Of a stretch of DNA of 64,000 nucleotides, positions 54,422 to 63,753 are shown in pieces (position 1 is the stretch's first letter; each line of letters begins with the position of its first letter). Origin of the DNA: Paenimyroides viscosum (lineage in GTDB: Bacteria; Bacteroidota; Bacteroidia; Flavobacteriales; Flavobacteriaceae); assembly GCF_003858535.1 (NCBI RefSeq), contig NZ_RQTJ01000010.1, positions 26,108 to 90,107 on the forward strand, given 5' to 3'. The notes beneath the pieces were generated by a model. The model made no database searches, was not told where the DNA came from, and saw only the letters and a program-made list of their open reading frames with translations. The position numbers and the translations under genes are program-made.

Positions 54422-56026
54422 TTAGTTTTCTTTGGTGTAATAAATTTCTAGTTTCATTCTAACAGCAGTGTTTGATGCGTTTGGAGCGTAAATAACGGTT
54501 CCAAACGGGTTCATTGTGGCTGTTAAAGGTATTTTTTTAGTTGATCCTTTTAACGGATTCATTAATGGGTTGGTAATATCATTTGCAACAACCAATGCTA
54601 AAGGTACGTTTGTAGAATCTTTTTGTATAAGGTTGTTAATATGCTCTGTTACCCTAAATTGGTATTTATAAGCAGATTTGTTAGATTTGTTTAAACTACC
54701 ACCATAAATTGGTTTACCCGTTGTTGATGTATCAGCTAAATAATCTGCAATAACTTTGTTGTTTTTATAATCGTACAAATATAGTTGTCTTGGTGTAGAA
54801 ATAGTATCTAAACCCGTTGCAGTATGATCTACATAAAGCGTTAATAATGCTTGGTTAACCAGCCATTTGTTTTTTATTAAGGTATCTAACTCATCTGCTT
54901 TACCGTTGTTATCACTATCGTTTCCAAAAAGTGAAATAGTTGCAAAGCTGCTTTTTCCGCCACCTTTAAGCCAAATGTTACCAGAAGAATTGTTGTCTAA
55001 ATCAAAATTATTCTCTAATAAATTAACGGTTGTGGAAGTATTTGCTGTAGAAGCACCATCTAAATAGCCTATGTTAAATTCGTAGGTTTTACGCTCGCGT
55101 TTTGGTTGATTGGTTTGGCTGTCTACAGCACCGTCTACTTTATAAACAAACACCACTTTTCCCTTGCTTAAGTCTAGTTGCGCTAAGGCGTTTTGGTTGT
55201 TGGTATCAACAGCTTCAAAATACAAACCACGAAAATACTCTTTTAAAAGTCCGTTGTTTATTAAAGATTTGTGCTTGTTGCCTTCAAAAAACTTTGTTTG
55301 AAAGTAATTTTTATCTAAATCTAACCAAATTCCCGGAGTTAAACGCTCTTTAACTTTTGGTTTGCCATTTTCTTCCTGCACAGTGCCATCTGCTTTATAA
55401 GCAAAAAGTTTAATTTCATTTTTATTGAAAGTAAATTCGGTATTTTGTGCGGTATTGGTAGAATTATTTAATCTATCCGTGCCGTTTACACCTTTTTTAT
55501 GTTGATCAAAGATCGGTTTTTCATCGGCATAATAAAACTGTGTATCAAAATCATTGGTTGGATCGGTAGCGCGTAAATAGTATCCGTTTTCGTACACATT
55601 TAGCATAAACTTACCATTGCCGTATAGGTTTGATACGTTGAAAGAACGATTCCCTTCTGAATCTGTAGAAGACACACTGCTTGTAAAAGGAATGTATACG
55701 TACACCGAGTCTAATACTGGATTGTCTCCAATTAGACTTAAATCGGTATTGTTTTTCATTTCAATTTGGGTAACAAAGTGTGCTGCGGTTTTACCAAATG
55801 CACTATGTGTATAAACCCCTAAGTTATTTACGGGTAAATTACGAGTATTGGCAATACCAGCTTCGCTGTTTGTTGTAACAATGTTTTGAACCAAATATTT
55901 ATCAAATCCAAACTGGTCGTTATCAATAACTTCAGATCCCATTTCGGTAAATTCTTGTTCACAAGAAATGGCAGTTATCGATAAAACAGAAAATAATATG
56001 AATTTAACAATCGACTTTTTTTTCAT
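54422..56026 (-). CDS. DUF4270 domain-containing lipoprotein
   Basis: This 534-residue predicted outer-membrane lipoprotein has a signal with lipobox AISCEQEF (Cys near 22). The mature part follows the DUF4270 pattern: VQNIVTTNSEAGIANTRNLP, YTHSAFGKTAAHFVTQIEM, a middle region of strands and loops, and a C-terminal VRMKLEIYYTKE. It lies between a starch-synthase-like gene (13 bases upstream) and glmS (2 bases downstream) on the same strand, an order common in flavobacteria. The function of the family is unknown. Confidence 0.85.
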   Translation of the reverse strand: MKKKSIVKFILFSVLSITAISCEQEFTEMGSEVIDNDQFGFDKYLVQNIVTTNSEAGIANTRNLPVNNLGVYTHSAFGKTAAHFVTQIEMKNNTDLSLIGDNPVLDSVYVYIPFTSSVSSTDSEGNRSFNVSNLYGNGKFMLNVYENGYYLRATDPTNDFDTQFYYADEKPIFDQHKKGVNGTDRLNNSTNTAQNTEFTFNKNEIKLFAYKADGTVQEENGKPKVKERLTPGIWLDLDKNYFQTKFFEGNKHKSLINNGLLKEYFRGLYFEAVDTNNQNALAQLDLSKGKVVFVYKVDGAVDSQTNQPKRERKTYEFNIGYLDGASTANTSTTVNLLENNFDLDNNSSGNIWLKGGGKSSFATISLFGNDSDNNGKADELDTLIKNKWLVNQALLTLYVDHTATGLDTISTPRQLYLYDYKNNKVIADYLADTSTTGKPIYGGSLNKSNKSAYKYQFRVTEHINNLIQKDSTNVPLALVVANDITNPLMNPLKGSTKKIPLTATMNPFGTVIYAPNASNTAVRMKLEIYYTKEN

Positions 56027-56039
56027 AGATGCTTTTAAA

Positions 56040-56843
56040 TTAAACCTTATGCAGATAGAATTCAGGATAAAAATCCTTCATTTTTTCTTTCGCGTCGAAA
56101 GGTAAAAAAGGTTTGTTTGAATTTTGTATATAATTTGTTAAATCTTCTGAGATCTCTTTTGAAGATATTACAATACCGTCTGAATGGTTAATGGCATTCT
56201 TCATGATATTAATAAACGTAGCTTCTTTTAAAGAAGTAATGTCTTCTTCGTTAAATTCATCAAAAGCTACTTTTTCAAACATATTTTCTGATAATTTACC
56301 ATCAAAACCAGCTTCGAAAATAGACGTAATTATCTTAGTGTCGGCAAATATACTTTCGTTGTTGTAATACTTTTTCATGTAAAGTGGCAATAACGAAGCC
56401 ATCCAACCTTGAACGTGTATTACATCGGGTACCCAATTTAATTTTTTAATTGTTTCAACTACGCCTTTAACAAAAAAAATAGCGCGCTCGTCGTTGTCAT
56501 GGTACAGCGTATCGGCTTCATCGCCAAAAGTACCTTTGCGTTTAAAATAATCGTCGTTATCAATAAAATAAACTTGGATTCTTTCTTTTGGTATAGAAGC
56601 AACTTTAATAATTAAAGGCATATCCATGTCATTGATAACCAAATTCATACCCGATAGTCTTATAACTTCATGTAATTGATGTCTTCTTTCATTGATGCTA
56701 CCGTATCGTGGCATAAAAATACGGATCTGCCCACCTAAATCATTAATCATTTTTGGAGTGTCAAATGAAGCTTGTGAAACTTCATTTTCAGGTAAATAAG
56801 GCACTACTTCAGATGATACATACAATATCCTCTTATCTTTCAT
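56040..56843 (-). CDS. Glycogen/starch synthase-like protein, GT5 catalytic domain only
   Basis: This 267-residue protein starts KDKRILYVSSEVVPYLPENE and has PDVIHVQGWMASLLPLYMKK, which are motifs of the N-terminal Rossmann domain of glycogen synthase (GT5). The second, GT1-type nucleotide-sugar-binding domain that full-length synthases (about 480 residues) carry is absent, so the canonical ADP-glucose chemistry may not be possible. The DUF4270 and glmS genes follow on the same transcript. It is divergent from panC. Confidence 0.85.
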   Translation of the reverse strand: MKDKRILYVSSEVVPYLPENEVSQASFDTPKMINDLGGQIRIFMPRYGSINERRHQLHEVIRLSGMNLVINDMDMPLIIKVASIPKERIQVYFIDNDDYFKRKGTFGDEADTLYHDNDERAIFFVKGVVETIKKLNWVPDVIHVQGWMASLLPLYMKKYYNNESIFADTKIITSIFEAGFDGKLSENMFEKVAFDEFNEEDITSLKEATFINIMKNAINHSDGIVISSKEISEDLTNYIQNSNKPFLPFDAKEKMKDFYPEFYLHKV

Positions 56844-56878
56844 TCTTCTTTAATTAAATTAAAAATGCTATTATTATG

Positions 56879-56927
56879 CAAAATTACGAAAAAATGTGTT
56901 ACCTTGTTAAGTAATGTGCTAATTTTG
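56879..56927. promoter_or_regulatory. Divergent promoters of the GT5 and panCD units
   Basis: TAATTTTG on the minus strand (56879-56886, for GT5) and TAATTTTG on the plus strand (56920-56927, for panC) both match TAnnTTTG. They are 33 bases apart in the 106-base gap. Confidence 0.55.
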
Positions 56928-56949
56928 CATCCACTTAAAAAATTAGAAC

Positions 56950-57798
56950 ATGAAACTATTTCATGCACAAAGCCCGCTAAAACTGCATTTACAGCCGTTA
57001 AAACAGGCGAAGCAAACTATAGGATTTGTGCCTACAATGGGAGCAATTCATAAGGGACATCTTTCATTATTGGAGCAAGCATTACAAGAAAATGATATTG
57101 TGGTAGCAAGTATTTTTGTTAATCCAACACAATTTAATAATAGTGAAGACTTAGAAAAATATCCACGTACTTTAGATAAAGATATAGCGTTGATACAATC
57201 ACTTTCTGACAAAATTATTGTTTACGCGCCTACTGTTGACGATATTTATGAAGGAAAAACCGTTGCGCAAAGTTTTGATTATGATGGATTGGATAACGAA
57301 ATGGAAGGCAGTAACCGTCCGGGTCATTTTAACGGAGTTGGAACTATTGTTGAAAAACTATTCGAAATTACACAGCCAACAAAAGCTTATTTTGGTGAAA
57401 AAGATTTTCAGCAGTTGCAGATAATTCGTAAAATGGTTGCCAAAAACAATATGAATATTGATGTAATTGGCTGTCCAATTTTTCGCGAAGCAAACGGTTT
57501 GGCAATGAGCTCACGTAACGAACGTTTGTCTGTACAAGCAAAAGATAAAGCTGCTTTAATCTACAAAACGCTTAAAACCGCAAAAACTATTTTTAATGAA
57601 AAGGATGTTAAAGATTCAGAAAATTTTGTTGTTAATGCCTTTGAAAGCGATCCCGATTTTACATTAGAATATTTCATAATTGCAGATGAAGCTACACTAA
57701 AAACGGCAATTGCAAAAGAACCTAATAAAAAATACCGTGCATTTATTGTAGTACATATAGAAGATGTACGATTAATTGATAACATTGAATTAAATTAA
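56950..57798 (+). CDS. panC: Pantoate-beta-alanine ligase
   Basis: This enzyme joins pantoate and beta-alanine, using ATP, to make pantothenate (vitamin B5). The 282-residue protein shows the nucleotidyl-transferase HxGH motif in FVPTMGAIHKGHLSL, then ASIFVNPTQFNNSEDLEKYP and FGEKDFQQLQIIRKMV, with GLAMSSRNERL near residue 185. panD, which makes the beta-alanine, starts 19 bases downstream, so the two last enzymes of the pathway are encoded together. Confidence 0.96.
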   Translation: MKLFHAQSPLKLHLQPLKQAKQTIGFVPTMGAIHKGHLSLLEQALQENDIVVASIFVNPTQFNNSEDLEKYPRTLDKDIALIQSLSDKIIVYAPTVDDIYEGKTVAQSFDYDGLDNEMEGSNRPGHFNGVGTIVEKLFEITQPTKAYFGEKDFQQLQIIRKMVAKNNMNIDVIGCPIFREANGLAMSSRNERLSVQAKDKAALIYKTLKTAKTIFNEKDVKDSENFVVNAFESDPDFTLEYFIIADEATLKTAIAKEPNKKYRAFIVVHIEDVRLIDNIELN

Positions 57799-57817
57799 AA
57801 ATTTATAACTTTGCACC

Positions 57818-58168
57818 ATGCAAATAGAAGTTTTAAAATCTAAAATCCACCGCGTTAAAGTAACAGGTGCCGATTTAAATTATATTGGCAGTATAACTAT
57901 AGATATTGCTTTAATGGAAGCCTCGAACATTATAGAAGGCGAAAAGGTTTCAATCGTAAACATCAACAATGGCGAACGTTTTGAAACTTACGCAATTCCG
58001 GGTCCAAGAAACAGTGGCGAAATTACCTTGAATGGTCCGGCGGCGCGTCGTGTTCAGAAAGATGATATCATCATCGTAATCACGTACGCTTTAATGGATT
58101 TTGAAGAAGCTAAAACATTTTCACCTTGGATTATTTTTCCTAATGAAGAAAATAATTCGCTAACTTAA
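57818..58168 (+). CDS. panD: Aspartate 1-decarboxylase
   Basis: This enzyme makes beta-alanine from aspartate with a pyruvoyl cofactor formed by self-cleavage. The cleavage site Gly24-Ser25 is in [10 protein letters not shown]. Conserved residues ISxx-type [20 protein letters not shown] follow. The length of 116 residues is normal. A perfect -7 box TAACTTTG (57806-57813) ends only 4 bases before the ATG, which may allow a leaderless transcript besides read-through from panC. It is followed 3 bases later by a membrane-protein gene. Confidence 0.95.
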   Translation: MQIEVLKSKIHRVKVTGADLNYIGSITIDIALMEASNIIEGEKVSIVNINNGERFETYAIPGPRNSGEITLNGPAARRVQKDDIIIVITYALMDFEEAKTFSPWIIFPNEENNSLT

Positions 58169-58171
58169 TAG

Positions 58172-59137
58172 TTGAAGGTTTTAAAAAAAATACTGAATAT
58201 TTCACTCCCACTTTTGTTGGGAGTTTTTTTGGTTTATTACGCTTACAACCAATTTACACCCGAACAGATTACCGAAATGAAAAGTTATTTTGCAACAGCA
58301 AACTACGGATACATTGGTTTATCGTTGCTTTTTATGAATGTAAGTCACGCATCGCGCGCCTATCGTTGGAAATACAGTTTGCAGTATTTAGGCTATCAGT
58401 CTAATTTTTGGAATAATTTTATGGCGATTTCTGTCGGATATTTATTGAACTTAACAATACCAAGATCGGGCGAATTGTCGCGTGCAGCCGTTCTTCAGAA
58501 ATACGATAAAATTCCGTTCGATAAAGGTTTCGGAACCATTATTGCCGAACGTATTATCGATTTAATTTTTCTTTTACTATTTGTAGCAACAGCATTATTA
58601 TTGCACTACAAACAGTTAATGGGCTTTATTACACAGCATATTCCGGTTAAACAGTTGGTTGTAATTGGTGGTGTTTTTGTAATATCGGCGATTGTAGGTT
58701 TGTATTTACTTTATACATCAAACTGGAAAATTTTCGTTTTTATTCGTAAAAAAATAACTGGGTTGGTAGAAGGTATGTTGAGCATTTTTAAAATGCCGCA
58801 TCGTATTCCGTTTCTTATCCACACTTTTGTTATTTGGTTTGGTTTTGTGCTTACTTTTTATTTTGGAACCAAAGCGTTACCCGAAACCAGCGAAATATCG
58901 TTAGGAATCATCATGGTTGCTTTTGTAGTTGGTAGTTTGGCAATAAGCTTTACAAACGGCGGTTTTGGTGCTTTTCCGTTATTAATAGCTAAAATATTAG
59001 CGCTTTACGGCGTAGCATTAACAGCAGGTACTGCTTTTGGCTGGTTGTTATGGACAACACAAACGGTTGCTACCGTAATTTTAGGCGGATTGTCGTTTTT
59101 ATTATTGCCTGTTGTTAATAAAGAAAAGTTATCGTAA
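58172..59137 (+). CDS. Lysylphosphatidylglycerol synthase TM-region-like membrane protein (UPF0104)
   Basis: This 321-residue inner-membrane protein has about eight helices. It belongs to the flippase/UPF0104 family, with ASRAYRWKYSLQYLGY, MAISVGYLLNLTIPRSGELS and TIIAERIIDLIFLLLF as its hallmark segments. It lacks the soluble lysyl-transferase domain of MprF, so it may move lipids rather than modify them. It starts at TTG 58172, three bases after panD, which suggests read-through from the panCD transcript. Substrate unknown. Confidence 0.83.
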   Translation: MKVLKKILNISLPLLLGVFLVYYAYNQFTPEQITEMKSYFATANYGYIGLSLLFMNVSHASRAYRWKYSLQYLGYQSNFWNNFMAISVGYLLNLTIPRSGELSRAAVLQKYDKIPFDKGFGTIIAERIIDLIFLLLFVATALLLHYKQLMGFITQHIPVKQLVVIGGVFVISAIVGLYLLYTSNWKIFVFIRKKITGLVEGMLSIFKMPHRIPFLIHTFVIWFGFVLTFYFGTKALPETSEISLGIIMVAFVVGSLAISFTNGGFGAFPLLIAKILALYGVALTAGTAFGWLLWTTQTVATVILGGLSFLLLPVVNKEKLS

Positions 59138-59163
59138 AGAACTAAAAATCAATTAAAATTAAA

Positions 59164-59192
59164 TTGATCTTTTAAAATTTTTTGTAATTTTG
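59164..59192 (+). promoter_or_regulatory. Promoter of the toxin-antitoxin pair
   Basis: TTG (59164-59166) and TAATTTTG (59185-59192) are separated by 18 bases, a fair match to the Bacteroidota consensus. The antitoxin starts 19 bases downstream. Confidence 0.55.
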
Positions 59193-59211
59193 AAAGGAAA
59201 GATGTTACAAA

Positions 59212-59430
59212 ATGGATATTCAAGCAACAAAATTAGCCTTACTTAAAATTATTTTGGAAAACGATAATTCGGAGTTTCTTCAAAAACTTTCGGATTTTAT
59301 CAAAAGAGAAAAAAGCGATTTTTGGGATGATTTAACCGAGGCAGATCAGCAAGAAATTAAAAAAGGAATAAAAGAGTTAAACGAAGGAAAGAAAGTTTCG
59401 TTCGATTCTTTTTTGAAGAAAATTTCTTAA
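59212..59430 (+). CDS. Putative antitoxin of a RelE/ParE-type module
   Basis: This 72-residue acidic, helical protein starts MDIQATKLALLKIILENDNS. The C-terminus has SDFWDDLTEADQQEIKKGIK, a pattern typical of small antitoxins that wrap around RelE/ParE toxins. The N-terminal half would bind DNA and repress the operon. The toxin gene begins 1 base after its stop. The assignment follows mostly from the neighbour. Confidence 0.78.
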   Translation: MDIQATKLALLKIILENDNSEFLQKLSDFIKREKSDFWDDLTEADQQEIKKGIKELNEGKKVSFDSFLKKIS

Positions 59431-59431
59431 A

Positions 59432-59734
59432 ATGAACGTTTTTTTATCAAAATCTGCCGAAGAAAAACTTTTAAAACTTACCGAATATCTGCTTGAAAAC
59501 TGGGGTGTAAAAGCAAAGAAAGATTTTATTGATAAACTGACAGAAAAAATAAATCAAATTGTACTTCAACCTCAAAGCTGTGTGCAATCTTCCGCTTTTA
59601 AAAATCTTTATAAATGTGTAGTAACCAAACAAACTACTTTTTATTACAGAATAGCAACAAGCCCAAAATCAATTGAAATAATTACCATTTTTGATACCCG
59701 ACAAAGTCCCAATAAATTATCAAAAGAGCTTTGA
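59432..59734 (+). CDS. RelE/ParE-family toxin
   Basis: This 100-residue protein of the type II toxin fold reads MNVFLSKSAEEKLLKLTEYL at the N-terminus. FKNLYKCVVTKQTTFYYRIA and IEIITIFDTRQSPNKL follow at the C-terminus, as in ParE/RelE-like proteins of Bacteroidota. It may cut mRNA at the ribosome or act on gyrase; the two cannot be separated from sequence. It lies immediately after the antitoxin. The pair sits between the panCD unit and radA. Confidence 0.85.
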   Translation: MNVFLSKSAEEKLLKLTEYLLENWGVKAKKDFIDKLTEKINQIVLQPQSCVQSSAFKNLYKCVVTKQTTFYYRIATSPKSIEIITIFDTRQSPNKLSKEL

Positions 59735-59874
59735 TTTATTCCAATCGCTCATTCATGACATTTCCTGTCGTTAATAAAACCAAATAATTTGTAAATTCGT
59801 TTTTTAAATAGTTTTTAGTTGTTTGCTTTAAGTTTGTGCTTATTGCTTACGGCATAAAACTTAAAGCTAAAAAA

Positions 59875-61236
59875 ATGGCAAAAGTAAAAACAGCATTTTT
59901 CTGCTCGTCTTGTGGTACCCAATATGCTAAATGGATGGGACAATGCGGGGCTTGTAAACAGTGGAATACCATTGTTGAAGAAGTAATTCAGAAAGAAGAA
60001 AAAGTAGCGTGGCAAACCAAATCTTCAGCAGGAATTAAACGCACGGCAAAACCTTTGTTGATTACTGAAATTGACAGCACGCAGGAAGTTCGTTTAAATA
60101 CGTTGGATCAGGAATTAAACCGAGTTTTAGGCGGTGGTATTGTTCCCGGATCTATGATTCTTTTAGGCGGCGAGCCCGGAATAGGGAAAAGTACGCTGTT
60201 GTTGCAATTATCTTTAAAATTACCTTATAAAGTGCTGTATGTTTCGGGCGAAGAAAGTCAGAAACAGATAAAAATGCGTGCCGAACGCATCAATCCAAAC
60301 AACAATTCGTGCTATATTCTAACTGAAACAAACACACAAAACATCTTTAAACAGGTAGAAGAAATCGAACCCGATGTATTGATTATCGATTCGATACAAA
60401 CCTTACATACCGATTATATCGAAGCATCGGCAGGAAGTATTTCTCAAATAAAAGAAACCACTGCCGAACTGATAAAATTTGCAAAAGAAACATCAACGCC
60501 CGTTATTTTAATCGGTCATATTACAAAAGACGGAAACATTGCCGGACCAAAAATTTTAGAGCACATGGTTGATACTGTGCTTCAGTTTGAAGGTGATCGA
60601 AATCATGTGTACCGCATTCTTCGTGCCTTGAAAAATCGTTTTGGATCTACAGCCGAATTAGGAATTTACGAAATGTTAGGATCAGGTTTGCGCGAAGTTT
60701 CTAATCCGTCGGAAATATTATTATCGAACCGCGAGGAAGAATTATCGGGCACTGCTATTGCATCAACTTTAGAAGCTATGCGTCCGTTAATGATCGAAGT
60801 GCAGGCGTTGGTGAGTACAGCAGTTTACGGCACACCGCAACGCAGCGCTACAGGTTACAACTTAAAACGCTTAAACATGATTTTGGCGGTGTTGGAAAAA
60901 CGAGCCGGTTTTCGTTTAGGCATGAAAGACGTATTTTTAAACATAACAGGCGGAATTTCGGTTGATGATCCTGCGATTGATTTGGCGGTTGTGGCATCGA
61001 TACTTTCATCAAACGAAGACGATCCTATTTCTAAAGATTTTTGTTTTGCAGGCGAAGTGGGTTTATCGGGTGAAATACGCCCTGTAAATCGAGTAGATCA
61101 ACGCATACAAGAAGCCGAAAAATTAGGTTTTTCAAAAATATACATATCAAAATACAATAAAATCACCTATCAATCTAAAAATATAGAAGTGGTTTTAGTA
61201 TCGAAAATTGAAGATTTGGTAAGTGGGTTGTTTTAG
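59875..61236 (+). CDS. radA: DNA repair protein RadA (Sms)
   Basis: This RecA-like ATPase helps branch migration in homologous recombination. The 453-residue protein has an N-terminal zinc finger with Cys at 10, 13, 24 and 27 (CSSCGTQYAKWMGQCGAC). Walker A is GGEPGIGKSTLL. The family-specific KNRFGS motif is followed by TAELGIYEM, and a C-terminal Lon-like domain includes GISVDDPAIDLAVVASILSS. I start it at ATG 59875; the open frame upstream is not family-like. Confidence 0.95.
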   Translation: MAKVKTAFFCSSCGTQYAKWMGQCGACKQWNTIVEEVIQKEEKVAWQTKSSAGIKRTAKPLLITEIDSTQEVRLNTLDQELNRVLGGGIVPGSMILLGGEPGIGKSTLLLQLSLKLPYKVLYVSGEESQKQIKMRAERINPNNNSCYILTETNTQNIFKQVEEIEPDVLIIDSIQTLHTDYIEASAGSISQIKETTAELIKFAKETSTPVILIGHITKDGNIAGPKILEHMVDTVLQFEGDRNHVYRILRALKNRFGSTAELGIYEMLGSGLREVSNPSEILLSNREEELSGTAIASTLEAMRPLMIEVQALVSTAVYGTPQRSATGYNLKRLNMILAVLEKRAGFRLGMKDVFLNITGGISVDDPAIDLAVVASILSSNEDDPISKDFCFAGEVGLSGEIRPVNRVDQRIQEAEKLGFSKIYISKYNKITYQSKNIEVVLVSKIEDLVSGLF

Positions 61237-61423
61237 ATATAAACCGTATTTTTTTATTTTGAAGGAACGAAATGTCTTTAAAAAAACTTTTTTTTAAAAT
61301 ATTTACTACCTTATCCCAACCTTTTGTGTGTTTTGATACTCTTTATATTAAAGATACATTCTATAAGGATGAATTTATCATTTATTACACAAAAAAGTTA
61401 TTCATTAACTAAAACATTTTTAC

Positions 61424-63088
61424 ATGAAAAATATTTTGTTTCCTGCTGCTATCGTTTTCAGTATAACGGCAAATGCACAAAAACCGGTTTTTACGCAAGC
61501 ACAAATTCAATCGGCACGAGTTTATAATAATGCAGCCGAGTTAAAACACAAAGCTTCAACCCAAATTTCTTCAGGTACTTCTGAAATTGTTATTACCAAT
61601 GTTGCCAATTACCTTAACGAAAATACGGTACAAATTGGCGTGCCAAAGCATGTTACGGTTATGTCGGTTCAGTTTACCAATGCGTATGTAGAAGAGTACG
61701 ACAACAATCAGGATTCGCCTTTGGTAAAACCAGTTAAAGAAGAAATCAAAAAGAAAGAAACCGAGTTAAAAACGCTGCAAAACCAGTTGACGGCAGAGCG
61801 TAAAAGTGTAGAGCTTTTAGATAAAAATCAATCTATGAGCAATGCACAGAATTTTTCGGTAGCCGAATTAACCAAGCTTTTGGAATTTTATAAAACCAAA
61901 CGATCAGAATTGTCCAATTCTATCAATAAATTAGAACTTCAAGAAACCGTTTTAAAAGAAGAATTAACTGCTTTAAAAGGAAAGTTGACCTTTAACGAAA
62001 CCACTTCCGAAAAAACAAGTCAAGGAAAATTGATTGTAAACGTAATGAGCAATCAGGCGGGCAACATTCCTTTAGAAATATCGTATTTAACCAATCAGGC
62101 AACCTGGCAACCGAGTTATGAAATGCGTATTGATAAAATCAACGAACCAATAAATATGTTGTACAAAGCGCAGGTGCAACAAAACACAGGTATCGATTGG
62201 AAAAATGTAAAATTATCGTTAACAAGTGGTCCGGCAAATCAAAATACCTTTGCGCCTCAACTGCAACCTTGGTTTGTTGATTACCCAATTGTTTCAAATA
62301 GAGGTTATGATAACGGAACTCTCAGGTCACTTGGGCAACAAACAGGTGGTTCACAAAAATCATCTAAAGGTACACTTCAAAGAGATTTTAATGATAGCTC
62401 TAATGCCGGAAGAGCTGATTATGAAGTAGCTGAAGTTTTAGCTCCTTCAACAATTAATGATTTCACTCAAATCAATGAAAGCCAGTTAAACATTACGTTT
62501 GATATTGATATTCCGTACACTATTTTAAGCAATGGTAAACAACACAGTGTCGCCTTGAAAGATACACAACTGCCGGCAACTTACAGTTATATCACTACTC
62601 CAAAATTAGATACCAACGCCTATTTAATTGCCAAAGTTAAAGATTATGGTGACTATAATATTTTACCTGGCGAAGCTAATGTTGTTTTTGAAGGAATGTA
62701 TGTAGGTAAAACCTATGTAAATGCCAATGCCAACGAAGACGAACTGCGCTTAAGTTTAGGAAAAGATCAAAACATATCGGTAACAAGAACGTTGATTAAC
62801 GATAAATCGGGAACCAAAACCTTATCGTCTCGTAAAGTACAGGATTTTGTTTATGAAATATCGATCCGAAATAACAAAAAAGAAAACATAAGCATTATTG
62901 TTGAAGATCAAATTCCAATAAGCAGTAATACCGACATCGAAATTACTTTGTCAGATAAAGGTGGTTCCACAACAGATGTGGAAAAAGGCAAACTTACTTG
63001 GGAGGTTAATTTAAAACCAAACGAAACAAAGAAAATACGTTTTGGTTATCAGGTAAAATCGGCGAAGGATAAGAGTTTGAGTTTTTAA
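61424..63088 (+). CDS. Mucoidy inhibitor MuiA-like protein (DUF4139)
   Basis: This 554-residue exported protein has a signal peptide ending ANAQ (residue about 18). A DUF4140-like beta domain (about 20-110) is followed by a long coiled coil (about 100-210, EEIKKKETELKTLQNQLTAE). A C-terminal DUF4139 beta domain follows (GNIPLEISYLTNQATWQPSY and NLKPNETKKIRFGYQVKSAK). Homologues inhibit mucoid growth in Salmonella by unknown means. The gene is a single-gene unit between radA and an XRE regulator. Function here is unproven. Confidence 0.85.
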   Translation: MKNILFPAAIVFSITANAQKPVFTQAQIQSARVYNNAAELKHKASTQISSGTSEIVITNVANYLNENTVQIGVPKHVTVMSVQFTNAYVEEYDNNQDSPLVKPVKEEIKKKETELKTLQNQLTAERKSVELLDKNQSMSNAQNFSVAELTKLLEFYKTKRSELSNSINKLELQETVLKEELTALKGKLTFNETTSEKTSQGKLIVNVMSNQAGNIPLEISYLTNQATWQPSYEMRIDKINEPINMLYKAQVQQNTGIDWKNVKLSLTSGPANQNTFAPQLQPWFVDYPIVSNRGYDNGTLRSLGQQTGGSQKSSKGTLQRDFNDSSNAGRADYEVAEVLAPSTINDFTQINESQLNITFDIDIPYTILSNGKQHSVALKDTQLPATYSYITTPKLDTNAYLIAKVKDYGDYNILPGEANVVFEGMYVGKTYVNANANEDELRLSLGKDQNISVTRTLINDKSGTKTLSSRKVQDFVYEISIRNNKKENISIIVEDQIPISSNTDIEITLSDKGGSTTDVEKGKLTWEVNLKPNETKKIRFGYQVKSAKDKSLSF

Positions 63089-63093
63089 TAGCT

Positions 63094-63130
63094 TTCCAAT
63101 GATTACAGACATTCTTTCGTCATTGGAAGA
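63094..63130 (+). terminator. Hairpin after the MuiA-like gene
   Basis: The 9-bp stem TTCCAATGA / TCATTGGAA (63094-63102 with 63120-63128) has a 17-base loop and lies just past the stop. It lacks a strong T-run, so it may be a processing or pausing hairpin. Confidence 0.55.
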
Positions 63131-63227
63131 AATGGTCTTTTACCATAACAGTGGTTTACGGGAATAATTTTTTTAATGTTTGACTGCAATTACATAAGTT
63201 GGTTGCAAGAACATAACAAATTTTACC

Positions 63228-63235
63228 TATATTTG
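63228..63235 (+). promoter_or_regulatory. -7 box of the XRE regulator gene
   Basis: TATATTTG matches TAnnTTTG, 20 bases before the ATG. A TTG lies 22 bases upstream of it. Confidence 0.5.
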
Positions 63236-63255
63236 AATAACCAACAATACTGATT

Positions 63256-63663
63256 ATGGAGACTACTGTGAAAAAACATATTGGACGCAACATCAGCCGC
63301 ATACGCGAAATGAAAGAAATGAAACAGGAAACACTTGCAGAACTGCTAGGCATCAGCCAGCAGAAGATGTCGGTGATAGAGAATACAGAAGAATTGGAAG
63401 ATGCGAAGCTAAACGAAATTGCCAACGCATTAGAAGTACCTGCAAACGCAATTAAAGAATATTCGGACGAAAGAATGATTAATATAATTTCACATAATAC
63501 TTTTCAAGATGAGTCTTCCGCAGTGAAGAATTTGTACAATCCAACCTTCAATCCTTTAGACAAACTAGTAGAAGCGTACGATGAAAACAAGAAATTGTAC
63601 GAGCGCCTTTTACAGGCAGAAAAAGAGAAAACTACCTACTTGGAGCAACTATTAAAAAAGTAA
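63256..63663 (+). CDS. XRE-family helix-turn-helix transcriptional regulator
   Basis: This 135-residue DNA-binding protein has residues about 8-65 as an HTH of the XRE type: GRNISRIREMKEMKQETLAE, LLGISQQKMSVIENTE, then LNEIANALEVPANAIKEYS. Residues about 85-135 form a coiled coil (LVEAYDENKKLYERLLQAEK) that may dimerise it. The class is common in Bacteroidota, often beside mobile elements. It is followed by a strong hairpin and then by a structured segment. Confidence 0.88.
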   Translation: METTVKKHIGRNISRIREMKEMKQETLAELLGISQQKMSVIENTEELEDAKLNEIANALEVPANAIKEYSDERMINIISHNTFQDESSAVKNLYNPTFNPLDKLVEAYDENKKLYERLLQAEKEKTTYLEQLLKK

Positions 63664-63699
63664 GTTTCACGCATAAAATATACCATTATACAGAATGTG

Positions 63700-63745
63700 G
63701 AAAATTCGGCTATTTTAAAGAAAGATAGTCGAATTTTCTATTTAT
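63700..63745 (+). terminator. Hairpin after the XRE regulator gene
   Basis: The 14-bp stem GAAAATTCGGCTAT / ATAGTCGAATTTTC (one wobble pair; 63700-63713 with 63725-63738) has an 11-base loop and a T-rich tail. Confidence 0.8.
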
Positions 63746-63753
63746 ATATATTT

